A DNA stretch of 64,000 nucleotides from Elainella saxicola E1 (GTDB lineage Bacteria; Cyanobacteriota; Cyanobacteriia; Elainellales; Elainellaceae), in assembly GCA_002796835.1 (NCBI GenBank), contig LUGL01000030.1, positions 17,989 to 81,988 on the forward strand, given 5' to 3'. Made by a program: the position numbers and the translations under genes. Under the pieces are notes generated by a model. It ran no database searches, was not told where the DNA came from, and saw nothing but the letters and a program-made list of their open reading frames with translations. Shown piece by piece: positions 20,192 through 30,701 of this stretch. The number at the start of each line of letters is the position of its first letter. Within the stretch, counting starts at the first letter, position 1.

Positions 20192-20333
20192 CCCGCCAAT
20201 TCAATCAGTCTTCGATCGATATTTACGTTGCTATATCAAATCCATTAAACATCAACAAAATCTGCCGATCGTTCCAAGTTGAGAGCATGTCAAAAGCCTG
20301 AAGCGATCGGCAATCATGTATCAAGCAGCTACA

Positions 20334-20735
20334 CTACCCTACTTCGATGCCTAAATAGGTTTTGCTAAGATAGCGGGTCAGCCGCTTCAGTGGATTGGTG
20401 ACTTCTGAGACTTCGTTGATCGTTTCTGTATCAGAAGTGGAAATGCCGATCAGCTTGGCGAAGTCAGAATCCGATAGCTCCCCTGCTTGATGCTTCTCGA
20501 AGGCATCCACCACTGTAATCAAATCGCTCACCGAGAATGTATATCCATTTTTGGCCGCAAAGTCGGCTACTACGGGCGCTCGTTCCCCTTTAAGGGCTGC
20601 CGTTTCCTCTGGATCAAGGTCGGCTTCACTGCTAATATTTCCATCACCAACCCCCAGCAATTCCTCAAGCTGGTGGCGTAGCGCTTCATCATCCGCGGTC
20701 TTTTGCATGAAATGCAGTACTGATGCAGTTGCCAT
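20334..20735 (-). CDS. Nif11-domain protein
   Basis: 133 residues from the internal ATG at 20735 (MATASVLHF), which fits the Nif11 start better than the upstream ATG at 20762. The Nif11 features are SVLHFMQKTADDEALRHQL at the start and a central FAAKNGYTFSVSDL. Nif11-like domains serve as leader peptides for RiPP precursors or occur in stand-alone proteins of unknown role. There is no Gly-Gly cleavage motif followed by a Cys- or Ser-rich core, and no modification enzyme nearby, so it is probably not a RiPP precursor. Confidence 0.8.
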   Translation of the reverse strand: MATASVLHFMQKTADDEALRHQLEELLGVGDGNISSEADLDPEETAALKGERAPVVADFAAKNGYTFSVSDLITVVDAFEKHQAGELSDSDFAKLIGISTSDTETINEVSEVTNPLKRLTRYLSKTYLGIEVG

Positions 20736-20812
20736 AGAAGATTGCTTCGATCGCTGGAACACCCAAATTATATCGAGGCCAGATTGGGGATCGGCTTAAC
20801 AAAAGCTGAAGC

Positions 20813-21562
20813 TTAGAGCTTGCTAAATAATTGCTGCACTTTCACCCAGGCATCGGCAGCCGCCTCCGAATTGTAGCTGGCTCGCTGATCACAAAAGAAA
20901 CCGTGATCGGCTCCACCATAGCGAAAAATTTGATGGGGAATCTGATGTTCGGCTAGCGCTGCCTCAATTTGCTCGATATGTTCGACAGGAATGCTGGCAT
21001 CTTTTAAGCCAAAAAAGGCATAGAGTTCGGCTTTGATCTCTGGGGTGTAAGCGATCGTGGGTTTTCCTCCACCCGGACTCCAAACGGGAATGCCTGCGCC
21101 ATAAAAAGAGGCTGCGGCTTTGATCCCTGGTAAGGTAGCGGCTAGATAGGTGACAAGTCCCCCAAAACAGAAGCCAATGCAGCCGATCGCACTCGGTTTA
21201 ACCTGAGGCAGTGTGTTTAAGTAGGCAATCGTGGCTTGAATGTCGCTCAGCAACTCGTCGGCTTGAGTTTGCTCTTTGTATTGCCGCCCGACCTGAATAT
21301 CTTCTGGCGTGTAGCCTGCTTCAAAGCCAGGGGCCTGACGTTGATAAATTGCTGGAGCGATTGCCACATATCCTAAGCGAGCAAAGCGTTCTGTCACATC
21401 TCGAATATGGCCGTTCACGCCAAAAATTTCTTGAATCACAATAATGGCCGGAACTGGATCGGTCGTCGTTGGAGTTGCCAAGTACGCATCAATTTGTAGG
21501 GATCCATTGGCGATCTGCACATGATCAGTGCGAATCTCAGCCGTTAACTCAGAAGTAGTCAT
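20813..21562 (-). CDS. Dienelactone hydrolase family protein
   Basis: 249 residues with alpha/beta-hydrolase fold. The nucleophile Cys is in GCIGFCFGG (about 125), the acid Asp in FFGLKDASIP, and the His in GADHGFF. All three triad positions of carboxymethylenebutenolidase-type enzymes are present. Cyanobacteria do not generally degrade chlorocatechols, so the natural substrate is probably another lactone or ester. It is a single gene, 50 bp from the Nif11 gene's upstream end on the same strand. Family certain, substrate unknown. Confidence 0.88.
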   Translation of the reverse strand: MTTSELTAEIRTDHVQIANGSLQIDAYLATPTTTDPVPAIIVIQEIFGVNGHIRDVTERFARLGYVAIAPAIYQRQAPGFEAGYTPEDIQVGRQYKEQTQADELLSDIQATIAYLNTLPQVKPSAIGCIGFCFGGLVTYLAATLPGIKAAASFYGAGIPVWSPGGGKPTIAYTPEIKAELYAFFGLKDASIPVEHIEQIEAALAEHQIPHQIFRYGGADHGFFCDQRASYNSEAAADAWVKVQQLFSKL

Positions 21563-22019
21563 GACACACCTTTTCTAGTGGCAATTCTCAGATTCTAGTA
21601 TTGAAGCTCCGTTAGCAATCAGGTTCTAGTATCGAAGCTCAGTTAGCAATCAGAAAATTCTTTGGTAATTTTGCTTGACCAATCAGAAAATTAGACCGAT
21701 CGGGCAATTCTGGCTGAATAGCTGATTGAAGAGTGGTCTGCAAGATTTTCTCTACTGAGGGGAAAGCTAATTCGGCACCGTTTATAGAGTCCATTGTAGA
21801 GTCCGCCCGATGAGGTGATTTTCCTAGACTCAGGGGCTTGATATAGTCAATTTATGCTCAGTTTGATTGAGATTCCTCTATCGATGGCGTGATCTCGGTT
21901 GAGTTGGCATACCAGATTTCTCTCTGGAAAGGATAGGTTTCATCTTGTATTTCATCCTATAGCAATTAGCGATCTGAATTTCGCAGTTAAACGCTCAGCA
22001 TGAGCATCTCGGAGGCTCT
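21563..22019. other. Divergent promoter region with 31-bp tandem repeat
   Basis: 457 bp between the hydrolase and the GntR regulator. A 31-bp unit occurs twice at 21593-21623 and 21624-21653 (TTCTAGTAT.GAAGCTC.GTTAGCAATCAG), differing at two or three positions. AAAATTxTTTGGTAATTTT-like AT-rich sequence follows. The duplicated unit could be a regulator site near the hydrolase start. Confidence 0.5.
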
Positions 22020-23009
22020 ATGGTTCGATTCCATATTCAACCAGATAGTGATATTCCCGCATCAACACAGCTATATAACCAAATTCGATTTGCCATTGCC
22101 TCTCGCCAATTTCCACCCGGACACCGATTACCCAGTACACGCCAACTTGCGATGGAAACGGGGTTGCACCGTAACACAATCAGCAAGGTCTACCGCCAAC
22201 TCGAAGAAGACGGAATTGTGGATGCTCAGGCAGGTTCGGGCATTTATGTGCGGGCGCAAGGGGATGAAGGCGGAAATGCCAAGCTGCGATCGCCTATGGT
22301 GGAGAAGTATCCGCAGGCCCATCGCCTCGTGCAGAAAAGTTTGGATGATTTGCTGAGTCAGGGATGTTCACTCACCCAAGCGCGGGAATTGTTCTTAGCA
22401 GAAATTGATTGGCGGTTGCGCTGTAGTGCCAGAGTGTTAGTGACGGCTCCCAGTCAAGATATTGGTGCGGGCGAACTGATGGTGCAGGAATTGGAGCAGG
22501 CGTTGCAAATTCCGGTGCAGCTGGTGCCGATGGAAGAGTTAAGCGGAGTGCTACAACAAACCCGATCAGGCACGGTGGTCACTAGTCGCTATTTTATTGG
22601 AGATGCAGAGGCGATCGCTGCTCCTCAGTCGGTGCGTGTGATTCCAGTTGATATCTATGATTACGCCCAGGAAATTCAGAAACTATTTGCGCTGTCGAAA
22701 GAGAGCTGTTTGGGCTTGGTCAGTTTAAGTTCTGGTATCTTGCGGGCAGCAGAGGTGATTGTCCATAGCCTGCGGGGTGAGGATTTGCTGGTGATGACGG
22801 CCCAGTTGAAAGACACCTACCGTTTAAAGGCGATCGTGCACAGTGCCCAAACAATCTTTAGTTTTGATCAGGCAAGCTGTGCTGCTGTAAAGGCAGCGGT
22901 TGCTGAAGCGCGTGAAGATTTGATTCGTCCACCTCAGTTGGTCTGCTGCCAGAACTATATTGGGGCAAAATCGATCAACTTGCTAAAGCGAGAACTGGGA
23001 TTGGAGTAG
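22020..23009 (+). CDS. plmA: GntR-family regulator, PlmA-like
   Basis: 329 residues. Residues about 5-80 form a GntR winged helix (STQLYNQIRFAIASRQFPPGHRLPSTRQLAMETGLHRNTISKVYRQLEEDGIV). The 240-residue C-terminal domain is not FadR, HutC or MocR-like; this arrangement is typical of PlmA, a GntR protein found in nearly all cyanobacteria that was linked to plasmid maintenance and to the PII-PipX complex. ATG at 22020 gives the standard N-terminus. The symbol rests on overall architecture and length, so a close paralogue cannot be excluded. Confidence 0.75.
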   Translation: MVRFHIQPDSDIPASTQLYNQIRFAIASRQFPPGHRLPSTRQLAMETGLHRNTISKVYRQLEEDGIVDAQAGSGIYVRAQGDEGGNAKLRSPMVEKYPQAHRLVQKSLDDLLSQGCSLTQARELFLAEIDWRLRCSARVLVTAPSQDIGAGELMVQELEQALQIPVQLVPMEELSGVLQQTRSGTVVTSRYFIGDAEAIAAPQSVRVIPVDIYDYAQEIQKLFALSKESCLGLVSLSSGILRAAEVIVHSLRGEDLLVMTAQLKDTYRLKAIVHSAQTIFSFDQASCAAVKAAVAEAREDLIRPPQLVCCQNYIGAKSINLLKRELGLE

Positions 23010-23024
23010 CGATCGGTCCAGGTA

Positions 23025-23912
23025 TTAGCCTTGTCTCTCAACAGAACCAACCGGAAGCTGAAGAAATTGCTGAACGATCCGCAAATAGGTGACCGGATCT
23101 TCCAGCATCGGAAAATGGGCTGTGTTAGGAATCACGACATGCTCCACTCGATCACTCAATGCGGCAGCCTTCTCACCCAGCTCTACCGGAATGATCTTGT
23201 CATACTCACCGGAGATTAGCAGTGTAGGAACAGTTAGCTTTGCATACTCTTGCGGCATTTCGATTGAAGCTTGCTCACTCACTGCCGTATAAATCGTGCC
23301 CATCGCTGCTTCAAAATCTGCTGTTAAAAAATCTTGTAGGAAAGCACGTCTGGCAGACCCTGGAATCGGCTGACGTAGAAACCGAGCCATAAACATGCGA
23401 TCGACCCCAGGCAGTTTTGCCAGCCAGTCAGGCCGGAAGGAAACGACATAGCGACCAAATTGATGAAAAGTCTTGAAGGCTGTTTCGTCATAGTCAAAAA
23501 TGCCATGACAGGTCAGAATCGTACGTTCGACTCGCTCAGGATAGCGGGTTGTAAATAGAGTGGCGATCGAAGAGCCGGTGGAGTGGGCGTTAAGATAGAT
23601 ACGTTTCAGGTTCAGACGATCGAGCAATTGAGCTAAATCATCTGCATAGCTATCCAACTCATAACCCAATGTTGCGACTTCTCCAGGAATGGGACGTGGT
23701 AATTTCGACTGACCAAATCCGCGCAAATCGTAAAGTAAGCAATCAAATTGCGGCGACAGTGCCTGGGCTGTGCTTTGCCAATAGCGTGTTGATCCAGCCC
23801 AGCCATGCAAAAATACTAGAACTGGCTTACCAGAAGGCTGAGAAAGATCAGAGCCTGCATCTGTAACCCAGTAGTAGTAATGATCAACGCCGCGAATCGC
23901 AATAAAGGGCAT
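23025..23912 (-). CDS. Alpha/beta-fold hydrolase
   Basis: 295 residues. The oxyanion-hole segment is VFLHGWAGS, the nucleophile Ser is in NAHSTGSS, the acid lies around LLISGEYDKIIP, and the His is in PNTAHFPMLEDP. These match the haloperoxidase/esterase-like branch of the superfamily. It starts 21 bp before the end of clpX on the same strand and so may be read through from the clp operon. No specific substrate can be inferred. Confidence 0.88.
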   Translation of the reverse strand: MPFIAIRGVDHYYYWVTDAGSDLSQPSGKPVLVFLHGWAGSTRYWQSTAQALSPQFDCLLYDLRGFGQSKLPRPIPGEVATLGYELDSYADDLAQLLDRLNLKRIYLNAHSTGSSIATLFTTRYPERVERTILTCHGIFDYDETAFKTFHQFGRYVVSFRPDWLAKLPGVDRMFMARFLRQPIPGSARRAFLQDFLTADFEAAMGTIYTAVSEQASIEMPQEYAKLTVPTLLISGEYDKIIPVELGEKAAALSDRVEHVVIPNTAHFPMLEDPVTYLRIVQQFLQLPVGSVERQG

Positions 23913-23933
23913 GATTGTGGGGGCAACAAAAAT

Positions 23934-25271
23934 CTAAGCGGATTCAGGCTTAGGCAGAGAAGAAGGGTGAACGAGTAACTCAGCCGTCGATCGCTTCTCA
24001 ACCATCTCGCGGGTAATTGCGCAACGAGTCACATCCTTACGGGATGGCAGTTCGTACATGACTTCCAGCATCAGCTCTTCCACAATGCTGCGGAGTGCTC
24101 TTGCCCCAGTCTTGCGACGATAGGCTTCTTTGGCGATCGCTCGGACTGCATCCTGCTTAAACTCAAGCTGAACGTTATCCATGCGCATCAGCTTCTGATA
24201 TTGCTTCACTAGCGCATTCTTGGGTTCCGTGAGAATTTCGGCCAGTGCATCTTCATCCAGCGGATCCACAACGGCAATCACGGGAACGCGACCAATGAAC
24301 TCCGGAATCATGCCGAATTTCACTAAATCATCGGGTTCCAGGTGCTTGAGGATGTCGGCAGCTCGCTTCTCTTTGGACTGGTTTTCGCCAGGCTGGATGA
24401 AGCCCATGGTTTTTTTGCCGATCCGCTGTTCCACTGCCTTATCTAAACCGACAAAGGCACCACCGCAGATGAACAAAATATTACTGGTGTCAATCTGGAT
24501 GCAGTCTTGATAGGGATGCTTGCGCCCTCCTTGTGGAGGAACATTGGCGATCGTCCCTTCCAGCATCTTTAGCAAAGCTTGCTGTACCCCTTCTCCAGAA
24601 ACATCGCGTGTGATTGAGGGATTCTCACTCTTGCGAGCAATCTTGTCGATCTCATCAATGTAAATGATGCCACGCTGGGCTGCTTCCACATCTAAATCAG
24701 CGACTTGCAGCAGCCTCAGCAGGATGTTTTCCACATCTTCCCCAACGTAACCCGCTTCAGTCAGCGTTGTCGCGTCAGCAACCGCAAAGGGCACATCCAA
24801 CATTTCAGCCAGAGTTTGGGCCAGAAGCGTCTTACCACAGCCTGTTGGGCCGATCAGTAGAATGTTAGACTTCTGCAGTTCCACAGTATCTTCAAGCTTG
24901 CCAGCACCTTTGGATTGAACATAGCTCAGCCGCTTGTAGTGGTTGTAAACCGCAACAGAGAGAATCTTCTTCGCCTCATCCTGCCCGATCACATGCTCAT
25001 CCAGATGCTTCTTGATTTCGCGCGGCTTGGGAATTTGGTTCATCGAAAAGTTAGAAGAACGAACAGGCCGCTTGTCGGTCGGATGTTCACGACGGGCAGA
25101 AGGTTGAGGAACTGAAGCGCCAGAGTCAAACAACTCCTCATCTAAGATCTCATTGCACAGGTCAACACATTCGTCGCAGATGTAGACTCCGGGGCCAGCA
25201 ATGAGTTTGCGTACCTGTTCTTGGGATTTACCACAGAACGAACATTTGAGATGGGAGTCGTATTTGGACAT
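23934..25271 (-). CDS. clpX: ATP-dependent Clp protease ATP-binding subunit ClpX
   Basis: 445 residues. The N-terminal zinc finger has two CxxC pairs ([16 protein letters not shown]). The AAA+ domain has Walker [12 protein letters not shown] and Walker B IIYIDEID, and the ClpP-docking IGF-like loop is expected in the mid-region after RIGKKTMGF. ClpX unfolds tagged substrates and feeds them to ClpP. The start has GGGGAAAC just upstream. It follows clpP by 9 bp, so tig-clpP-clpX is read as a unit, the order conserved in cyanobacteria. Confidence 0.97.
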   Translation of the reverse strand: MSKYDSHLKCSFCGKSQEQVRKLIAGPGVYICDECVDLCNEILDEELFDSGASVPQPSARREHPTDKRPVRSSNFSMNQIPKPREIKKHLDEHVIGQDEAKKILSVAVYNHYKRLSYVQSKGAGKLEDTVELQKSNILLIGPTGCGKTLLAQTLAEMLDVPFAVADATTLTEAGYVGEDVENILLRLLQVADLDVEAAQRGIIYIDEIDKIARKSENPSITRDVSGEGVQQALLKMLEGTIANVPPQGGRKHPYQDCIQIDTSNILFICGGAFVGLDKAVEQRIGKKTMGFIQPGENQSKEKRAADILKHLEPDDLVKFGMIPEFIGRVPVIAVVDPLDEDALAEILTEPKNALVKQYQKLMRMDNVQLEFKQDAVRAIAKEAYRRKTGARALRSIVEELMLEVMYELPSRKDVTRCAITREMVEKRSTAELLVHPSSLPKPESA

Positions 25272-25280
25272 AGTTTCCCC

Positions 25281-25982
25281 TTACTTGACTGCGGTAATGG
25301 TTTCACCGGGCATCGGCAGATTCTGCCGTGAAACTACTTCATCAATCAGACCGTAGTTCTTTGCGTCCTCTGCCGACATAAAGAAATCGCGCTCTGTGTC
25401 CGTTTCAATCTTTTCGATCGGCTGTCCTGTATGATACGCCAACAATTCGTTGAGCGTGCGCTTATGATACAGAATTTCTTTTGCCTGAATTTCAATATCC
25501 ACCGCTTGCCCTTGAGCGCCCCCTAAAGGCTGGTGAATCATAATTCTAGAACTGGGAAGGGATAAGCGTTTGCCCTTAGCTCCCCCGGCTAATAAGAAGG
25601 CACCCATGCTGGCCGCCAAACCGTAACAAATAGTAACAACATCCGGACGAACCTGCTGCATAGTGTCGTAGATTGCCATGCCAGCCGTTACCGATCCGCC
25701 GGGGGAGTTGATGTAGAGCTGAATGTCACGCTCTGGATCTTCTGCATCCAAAAACAAGAGCTGTGCCACAATCAGGTCAGCTAGGGCATCGGTGACTTGA
25801 TCCCCTAAGAAAATAATCCGTTCTCGCAGTAGACGAGAGTAGATATCGAATGCTCGCTCACCGCGACCAGATTGTTCCACCACCATGGGAATCATTGCAT
25901 TTGCCCCCATAAGCGAACGAGCAGATGCACTGAGGGAGTGAATCTCAAACGGGTTTGAACCAGAGATGGATTGAGAAGTCAT
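25281..25982 (-). CDS. clpP: ATP-dependent Clp protease proteolytic subunit
   Basis: 233 residues from the ATG at 25982; a longer in-frame TTG-type start would add nine residues. The triad is visible: Ser in [10 protein letters not shown], His in [10 protein letters not shown] and Asp in [13 protein letters not shown]. The N-terminus is about 35 residues longer than the mature form, consistent with a processed propeptide. Paired with clpX immediately downstream and tig 161 bp upstream. Cyanobacteria carry several clpP paralogues; this is the clpX-linked one. Confidence 0.96.
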   Translation of the reverse strand: MTSQSISGSNPFEIHSLSASARSLMGANAMIPMVVEQSGRGERAFDIYSRLLRERIIFLGDQVTDALADLIVAQLLFLDAEDPERDIQLYINSPGGSVTAGMAIYDTMQQVRPDVVTICYGLAASMGAFLLAGGAKGKRLSLPSSRIMIHQPLGGAQGQAVDIEIQAKEILYHKRTLNELLAYHTGQPIEKIETDTERDFFMSAEDAKNYGLIDEVVSRQNLPMPGETITAVK

Positions 25983-26143
25983 TATTAAACCAAAGCTGCA
26001 ATCAACCATGTGCTAGTGCAATCAACTCGGAAAAATCGAGGTTGGGAATATGCACCTATCCGACATTATGCCTTAACTGCTCTGGGACTGGTGGGAATGC
26101 AACAAAATCCAATCTTATTGTCCATTCCCACTTCAACCTCTGC

Positions 26144-27733
26144 TTAAGAAGATTGCTTGGTTGTTTTCTTCTTAGAAGATTTTGCCTTAGCGGGTTTTGC
26201 TTCTGGCTCTTGAGCTGCTTCTGTGGTTTCAGTTGCTACAGTTTCAGCTGCTTCTGTCACTTCTGGCTCTGGCTCTACTGCAACAGTTTCTACGGCTGCT
26301 GGCTCCTCAACCACTTCTGCTTTTACCTCGATCGGCTCAGCCGAAACATCAACGGTGGCTGGTTCAACTTCAGCTGCTTCTGAGCTGGTTTCAGCTTCTT
26401 CAGCCGGTTCCAATGAACCTTCTGGCACTAGCTCGATCGAATTATTTGCCTCCAACCATTCCAGAATTTTTTCGCGCAGCAGGTCTTCTTCAACCACTTC
26501 GCGAAGACGATTCGCATCAACATCCTGACCTGCGTACTCTGCCATCAGTTCAGTCACCTTGGCTTGCACTGCATCCGGTTCAACCGCAAGCGATTCTCGT
26601 TTGGCCACTTCACCCAGCACAAGTGTTCGCCGCAAGCGAGTTAAGGCTTCAGGACGGGCCTGCTCTCGCAGCATCGCCACAATTTCTTGGGTGAAGGTTT
26701 TTTTGATATCCATGCCTTGTTGACCAAGCTGCATCGCCGTCTGGGTAATCGAGTAATCGACTTCTCGGCGAATCATCGTTTCAGGCAGGTCAACTTCAAG
26801 GTGCTGCACCAATTCCTTCAGCAATGCTTCTTGCTTACTGTTTTGGGTCTTTTGCTCTACTTCTTTCTGGAAGCGTGTTTCTAAAGATTCCCGCAGCTCT
26901 GCTAGCGTTTCAAACTCGCTGACCTCTTGGGCAAATTCATCATCCAGATCAGGCAATTCCCGCTCTTTCAGCTCCTTGACCGTGATGGTAAACACAGCGG
27001 GCTTACCGGCCAAATCGGCTTGCGGATAGCTCTCTGGGAAGCTAACGGCCACTTCTTTGGTTTCACCGATTGCCATGCCGATAATGCCATCGACAAAGCC
27101 TTCGATAAACCGACCTTCAGCCAGCTCGATCTCAAAATCCTCAGCGCTACCGCCTGGAATCTCATCTGATTCTCCTTCAGCGAGTTCACCCGTCAACTTG
27201 CCTTTGAAGTCAACCGTGGCAACGTCTCCTTGCTGAGCGGGACGATTTTCGATCGGGACTAATGTGGCAGATCGCTTCCGGTAGTCTTCCAGCACCTGGT
27301 CAACACGATCGGGATCGTATTTGAATTCTTCGGCTTGAACCGTCAGTCCGGTATATTGCTGCAATGTGACATCGGGGGCGACATCGACCGCTACTGAGAA
27401 CGTCAGGGTTGATCCGGGCTGAAATTGGGAAACTAAATCTTCAAAAGAGCTACGCAATTCTGGACTGCCGATCGCCTCAATTTTTTCCTGCTCGATCGCC
27501 TTTTGCAGACTATTTTGAATTAATTCTTCTAAAACGCTGGCTTTGATACGGGCTGAGCCATATCGCTGGATCAGCACCTGACGAGGAACTTTGCCCTTCC
27601 GGAACCCAGGGATATTTGCATAGCGCGTGAACTCTTGCAGGGTTTTCTCATAGGCCTGCTGAGACATTTCTGGCGTGATTTCGATCTCTAAACCAACCTG
27701 GCTTGCGGGTAATTTTTCCTGGGTAACTTTCAT
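26144..27733 (-). CDS. tig: Trigger factor, with long acidic/Lys-rich C-terminal tail
   Basis: 529 residues from the ATG at 27733 (MKVTQEKLPASQVGLEI, the usual trigger factor start). The ribosome-binding loop has GFRKGKVPR, the FKBP-type PPIase domain lies around 150-245 (VATVDFKGKLTGE..AVSFPESYP), and the helical arms follow to about 435. The tail of about 90 residues is unusual: an Ala/Glu/Val/Thr repeat-like stretch that ends in a Lys/Ser-rich segment. Trigger factor chaperones nascent chains at the ribosome exit. First gene of the tig-clpP-clpX cluster. Confidence 0.96.
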   Translation of the reverse strand: MKVTQEKLPASQVGLEIEITPEMSQQAYEKTLQEFTRYANIPGFRKGKVPRQVLIQRYGSARIKASVLEELIQNSLQKAIEQEKIEAIGSPELRSSFEDLVSQFQPGSTLTFSVAVDVAPDVTLQQYTGLTVQAEEFKYDPDRVDQVLEDYRKRSATLVPIENRPAQQGDVATVDFKGKLTGELAEGESDEIPGGSAEDFEIELAEGRFIEGFVDGIIGMAIGETKEVAVSFPESYPQADLAGKPAVFTITVKELKERELPDLDDEFAQEVSEFETLAELRESLETRFQKEVEQKTQNSKQEALLKELVQHLEVDLPETMIRREVDYSITQTAMQLGQQGMDIKKTFTQEIVAMLREQARPEALTRLRRTLVLGEVAKRESLAVEPDAVQAKVTELMAEYAGQDVDANRLREVVEEDLLREKILEWLEANNSIELVPEGSLEPAEEAETSSEAAEVEPATVDVSAEPIEVKAEVVEEPAAVETVAVEPEPEVTEAAETVATETTEAAQEPEAKPAKAKSSKKKTTKQSS

Positions 27734-28381
27734 CGCATTTCTCGTAACGTCGTTGCTAGATTGCTGACTTGTTGAATTCAACTCGACCAGCTTTGCCGCA
27801 ATAAGCTATAGTAACTGATCCTGACTCCGATCGTTTGGAAATGGCTAATATAAATCTCATCAACTGCTGACCGATATGGAGCAAACTACTGCTACGGTTG
27901 TTGATAGGAGATTGTAAAAACCTGTAAATTGAGCGGCTGTGATTAAGTACTTGTCAGATTGGGGTGTTTTCTGTAATTCAGTATGATCGACCTAAAATTC
28001 TTTAACGATCTAGAGTGATCAAGCTGCGAAATTCCGATCTATGTCGATCTAACCGATAGAACTAATTCGTCACTGACAATGTTTGAACTTTTTATCAAGT
28101 TTGAACTTTTTATCAAATTCTTAAGTCTCTCTAGATGATTTGGCCTATCTGTATTTAGATAAGCATTAGCGATATAAGAAAGTGGTGCTCAGCACCATCC
28201 CCTGCACCGAAATATAGGTTCCTGATGGACAGCTCATTGTTTTCAAGTAGATTCAATTTAAATCCTAATAAAAAGAAAATTTAGTGTTTTTGTTGTAGAT
28301 TGCATAGACCAGACTAACTGAATCTTCTTCAATCTATTGATCTTTGTCTAGTCTTATTTGTCTGATTTGGAGGAATTGAAC
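27734..28381. other. Divergent tig/asd intergenic region with exact 18-bp tandem repeat
   Basis: 648 bp. An 18-bp unit GTTTGAACTTTTTATCAA occurs twice without gap at 28081-28116. The remainder is AT-rich with no gene. The region must contain promoters for tig and for the asd-dapA-rnj series. No riboswitch structure was recognised. Confidence 0.5.
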
Positions 28382-29428
28382 TTGCCCCGTTCGTATCGAG
28401 TCGCTATTCTTGGCGCAACAGGCGCAGTTGGTACTGAACTTATTCAGCTCTTAGAGGAACGTCAATTTCCGATCGCGGAACTGAAGTTGTTAGCCTCTCC
28501 CCGATCTGCGGGGCAGGAACTTACATTTAGAGAAGAAAAACTCAAGGTAGAGCCTGTTGGGGACCATTCATTTGCAGAGGTGGATCTGGTCTTAGCCTCA
28601 GCTGGAGGCTCCATTTCAAAAGCTTGGGCTAGCAAAATTGTGGCCGCAGGCGCAGTCATGGTCGATAATTCCAGTGCCTTTCGCATGGATCCGCAAGTAC
28701 CGTTGATTGTGCCCGAAATTAATCCGGAAGCGGCGATCGATCACCAGGGCATCATTGCCAACCCGAATTGCAGCACGATTTTGATGGCAGTAGCGGTCTA
28801 TCCTTTGCATCAAGTTCAGGCTATTAAGCGCATGGTTGTCGCAACCTATCAAGCGGTGAGTGGAGCAGGTGCCAGAGCAATGGAAGAATTAAAAGCCCAC
28901 ACTTTGGCTTCGCTGCAAGGAGAGGAAGTTCAGTCTGAAATTTTCCCTTATCCTTTAGTCTTCAACCTCTTTCCTCATAACACGCCAATCAACGATTCGG
29001 GCTACTGTGAAGAGGAAATGAAAATGGTGAATGAGACCCGCAAGATTTTTGGCGAGCCTGATCTGCGAGTCACGGCAACCTGTGTGCGAGTTCCCGTACT
29101 TCGGGCGCATTCAGAAGCGATTAATCTAGAGTTTGATGCTCCTTTCCCAGTCGCTAAAGCACGAGAATTGCTGGGGCAAGCTCCTGGTATCAAGCTGGTG
29201 GAAGATTGGCAGAAGAACTATTTCCCCATGCCGATCGAAGCAAGTGGCGAGGATGACGTATTGGTGGGCCGCATTCGACAGGATATTTCCAATCCTAATG
29301 GGTTAGAGCTCTGGCTGAGCGGTGACCAAATTCGCAAAGGAGCCGCTTTAAATGCAGTGCAAATTGCTGAATTGCTGGACGAGAAGGGGCTGATTCGTCC
29401 TACTGTGCTGGCTGCTACGACCGCCTAA
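28382..29428 (+). CDS. asd: Aspartate-semialdehyde dehydrogenase
   Basis: 348 residues with a TTG start at 28382, chosen because GGAGG lies 8-9 bases upstream and the protein then begins directly before the NADP motif AILGATGAVG. The nearer in-frame TTG at 28358 precedes the ribosome site and is rejected. The catalytic Cys is in NPNCSTI, and the His in RVPVLRAHSE. It makes aspartate semialdehyde for lysine, threonine and methionine. Followed by dapA and rnj in the order conserved across cyanobacteria. Confidence 0.96.
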   Translation: MPRSYRVAILGATGAVGTELIQLLEERQFPIAELKLLASPRSAGQELTFREEKLKVEPVGDHSFAEVDLVLASAGGSISKAWASKIVAAGAVMVDNSSAFRMDPQVPLIVPEINPEAAIDHQGIIANPNCSTILMAVAVYPLHQVQAIKRMVVATYQAVSGAGARAMEELKAHTLASLQGEEVQSEIFPYPLVFNLFPHNTPINDSGYCEEEMKMVNETRKIFGEPDLRVTATCVRVPVLRAHSEAINLEFDAPFPVAKARELLGQAPGIKLVEDWQKNYFPMPIEASGEDDVLVGRIRQDISNPNGLELWLSGDQIRKGAALNAVQIAELLDEKGLIRPTVLAATTA

Positions 29429-29569
29429 CCCCTTATTCCCGATTGCAGACCCTAAATTGCTAGAAAGTTAAAGCAGGTGGTTTGAAGTTTTAGGTTAAGC
29501 ACTTATACTTAACCTAAAAAACGTAGCTCTAAGTCAACTGCGAATTCCCAGTAGAGGAGTCAACAGAGT

Positions 29570-30463
29570 GTGACAATTTTTGGACGTGTCATGACTGCAA
29601 TGATTACCCCCTTCGATACAGAAGGGCATGTTAATTACGCAGTCGCTGAAGCCCTAGCCGCTCATTTAGTTGCCCATGGTACTGATACACTCGTTGTGTG
29701 CGGCACCACTGGCGAGTCGCCAACGTTAACCTGGGATGAAGAGTATCAGCTCTTTCAAGTGGTCAAGCAAGCAGTTGTAGGCAAAGCTAAAGTTGTAGCT
29801 GGAACTGGCTCTAACTCAACGACTGAAGCAATCGCTGCCACTCAAAAGGCAGATAAGCTAGAATTGGATGGAAGTCTCCAGGTCGTTCCTTACTATAACA
29901 AGCCACCGCAAGAAGGACTTTACCAGCACTTTCGGGCGATCGCTGAAGCGAGTCCCGATCTGCCGCTGATTCTATACAATGTGCCGGGACGGACAGGCCA
30001 AAATCTCTCTGCTGAAACCGTGAGCCGACTGGCTGAAATTCCGAATATTGTGGCGGTTAAGGAGGCAAGTGGGAATCTTGATCAAGTGAGTCAAATTCGG
30101 CGATCGACGCCGAGCGGTTTTAGCATTTACTCTGGCGATGACTCTCTGACCTTACCGATGTTGGCGGTTGGCGCTGAAGGGGTGATCAGTGTCGCGAGTC
30201 ATTTAGTGGGGGATGCTTTGCAGCAGATGATTCAAGCGTTTGAGCAAGGTCAGGTTCAAATCGCAGCTCAAATTCACTTACAGCTCTTTCCACTGTTTAA
30301 AGCATTGTTTTACTCAACAAATCCGATCCCAGTTAAAGCGGCACTGAGAATACAAGGTTGGGAAGTTGGTTTAACCCGATTGCCCTTAGCAGAGAGCTCA
30401 AGCACTCTAGAGCAAGTTCTGCAAACTGTCATGGCAGATCTGGATTTGCTGAAGCCGGAATGA
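29570..30463 (+). CDS. dapA: 4-hydroxy-tetrahydrodipicolinate synthase
   Basis: 297 residues, GTG start with GAGGAG about 10 bases upstream. TIM-barrel aldolase motifs: [10 protein letters not shown] near residue 45, the proton-relay Tyr in LYNVPGRT, and Schiff-base Lys in VAVKEASGN. It condenses aspartate semialdehyde with pyruvate in the lysine/diaminopimelate pathway, so it uses the product of the gene upstream. Confidence 0.97.
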   Translation: MTIFGRVMTAMITPFDTEGHVNYAVAEALAAHLVAHGTDTLVVCGTTGESPTLTWDEEYQLFQVVKQAVVGKAKVVAGTGSNSTTEAIAATQKADKLELDGSLQVVPYYNKPPQEGLYQHFRAIAEASPDLPLILYNVPGRTGQNLSAETVSRLAEIPNIVAVKEASGNLDQVSQIRRSTPSGFSIYSGDDSLTLPMLAVGAEGVISVASHLVGDALQQMIQAFEQGQVQIAAQIHLQLFPLFKALFYSTNPIPVKAALRIQGWEVGLTRLPLAESSSTLEQVLQTVMADLDLLKPE

Positions 30464-30701
30464 CTGTCAACTGGTGATGCCTGCTGAATTTGGGCAGCAC
30501 CCCAAAGTTTTTGACAACTGAATAGACCGACCTTGAATCACTCAAGCCTTCGAAATAGATGGGTCTGATGTCAGAAGCATGATGCTTCAACGGTTGAAAA
30601 CCGCCTGCTCCTGCCCTCGTTTCGTCTATTGAGTGTTGTCTTCAACCAATTGTTCAAAAAACTTCAAGCTTTCTCAAAACCCAAGTTAGATAAGGATAAA
30701 C

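Noticed and set aside
20334..20735. Nif11 protein as a RiPP precursor
   Set aside because: No Gly-Gly cleavage site with core peptide and no modification enzyme nearby.
27734..28381. Lysine or other riboswitch before asd
   Set aside because: No conserved aptamer pattern or terminator/antiterminator was found by eye.
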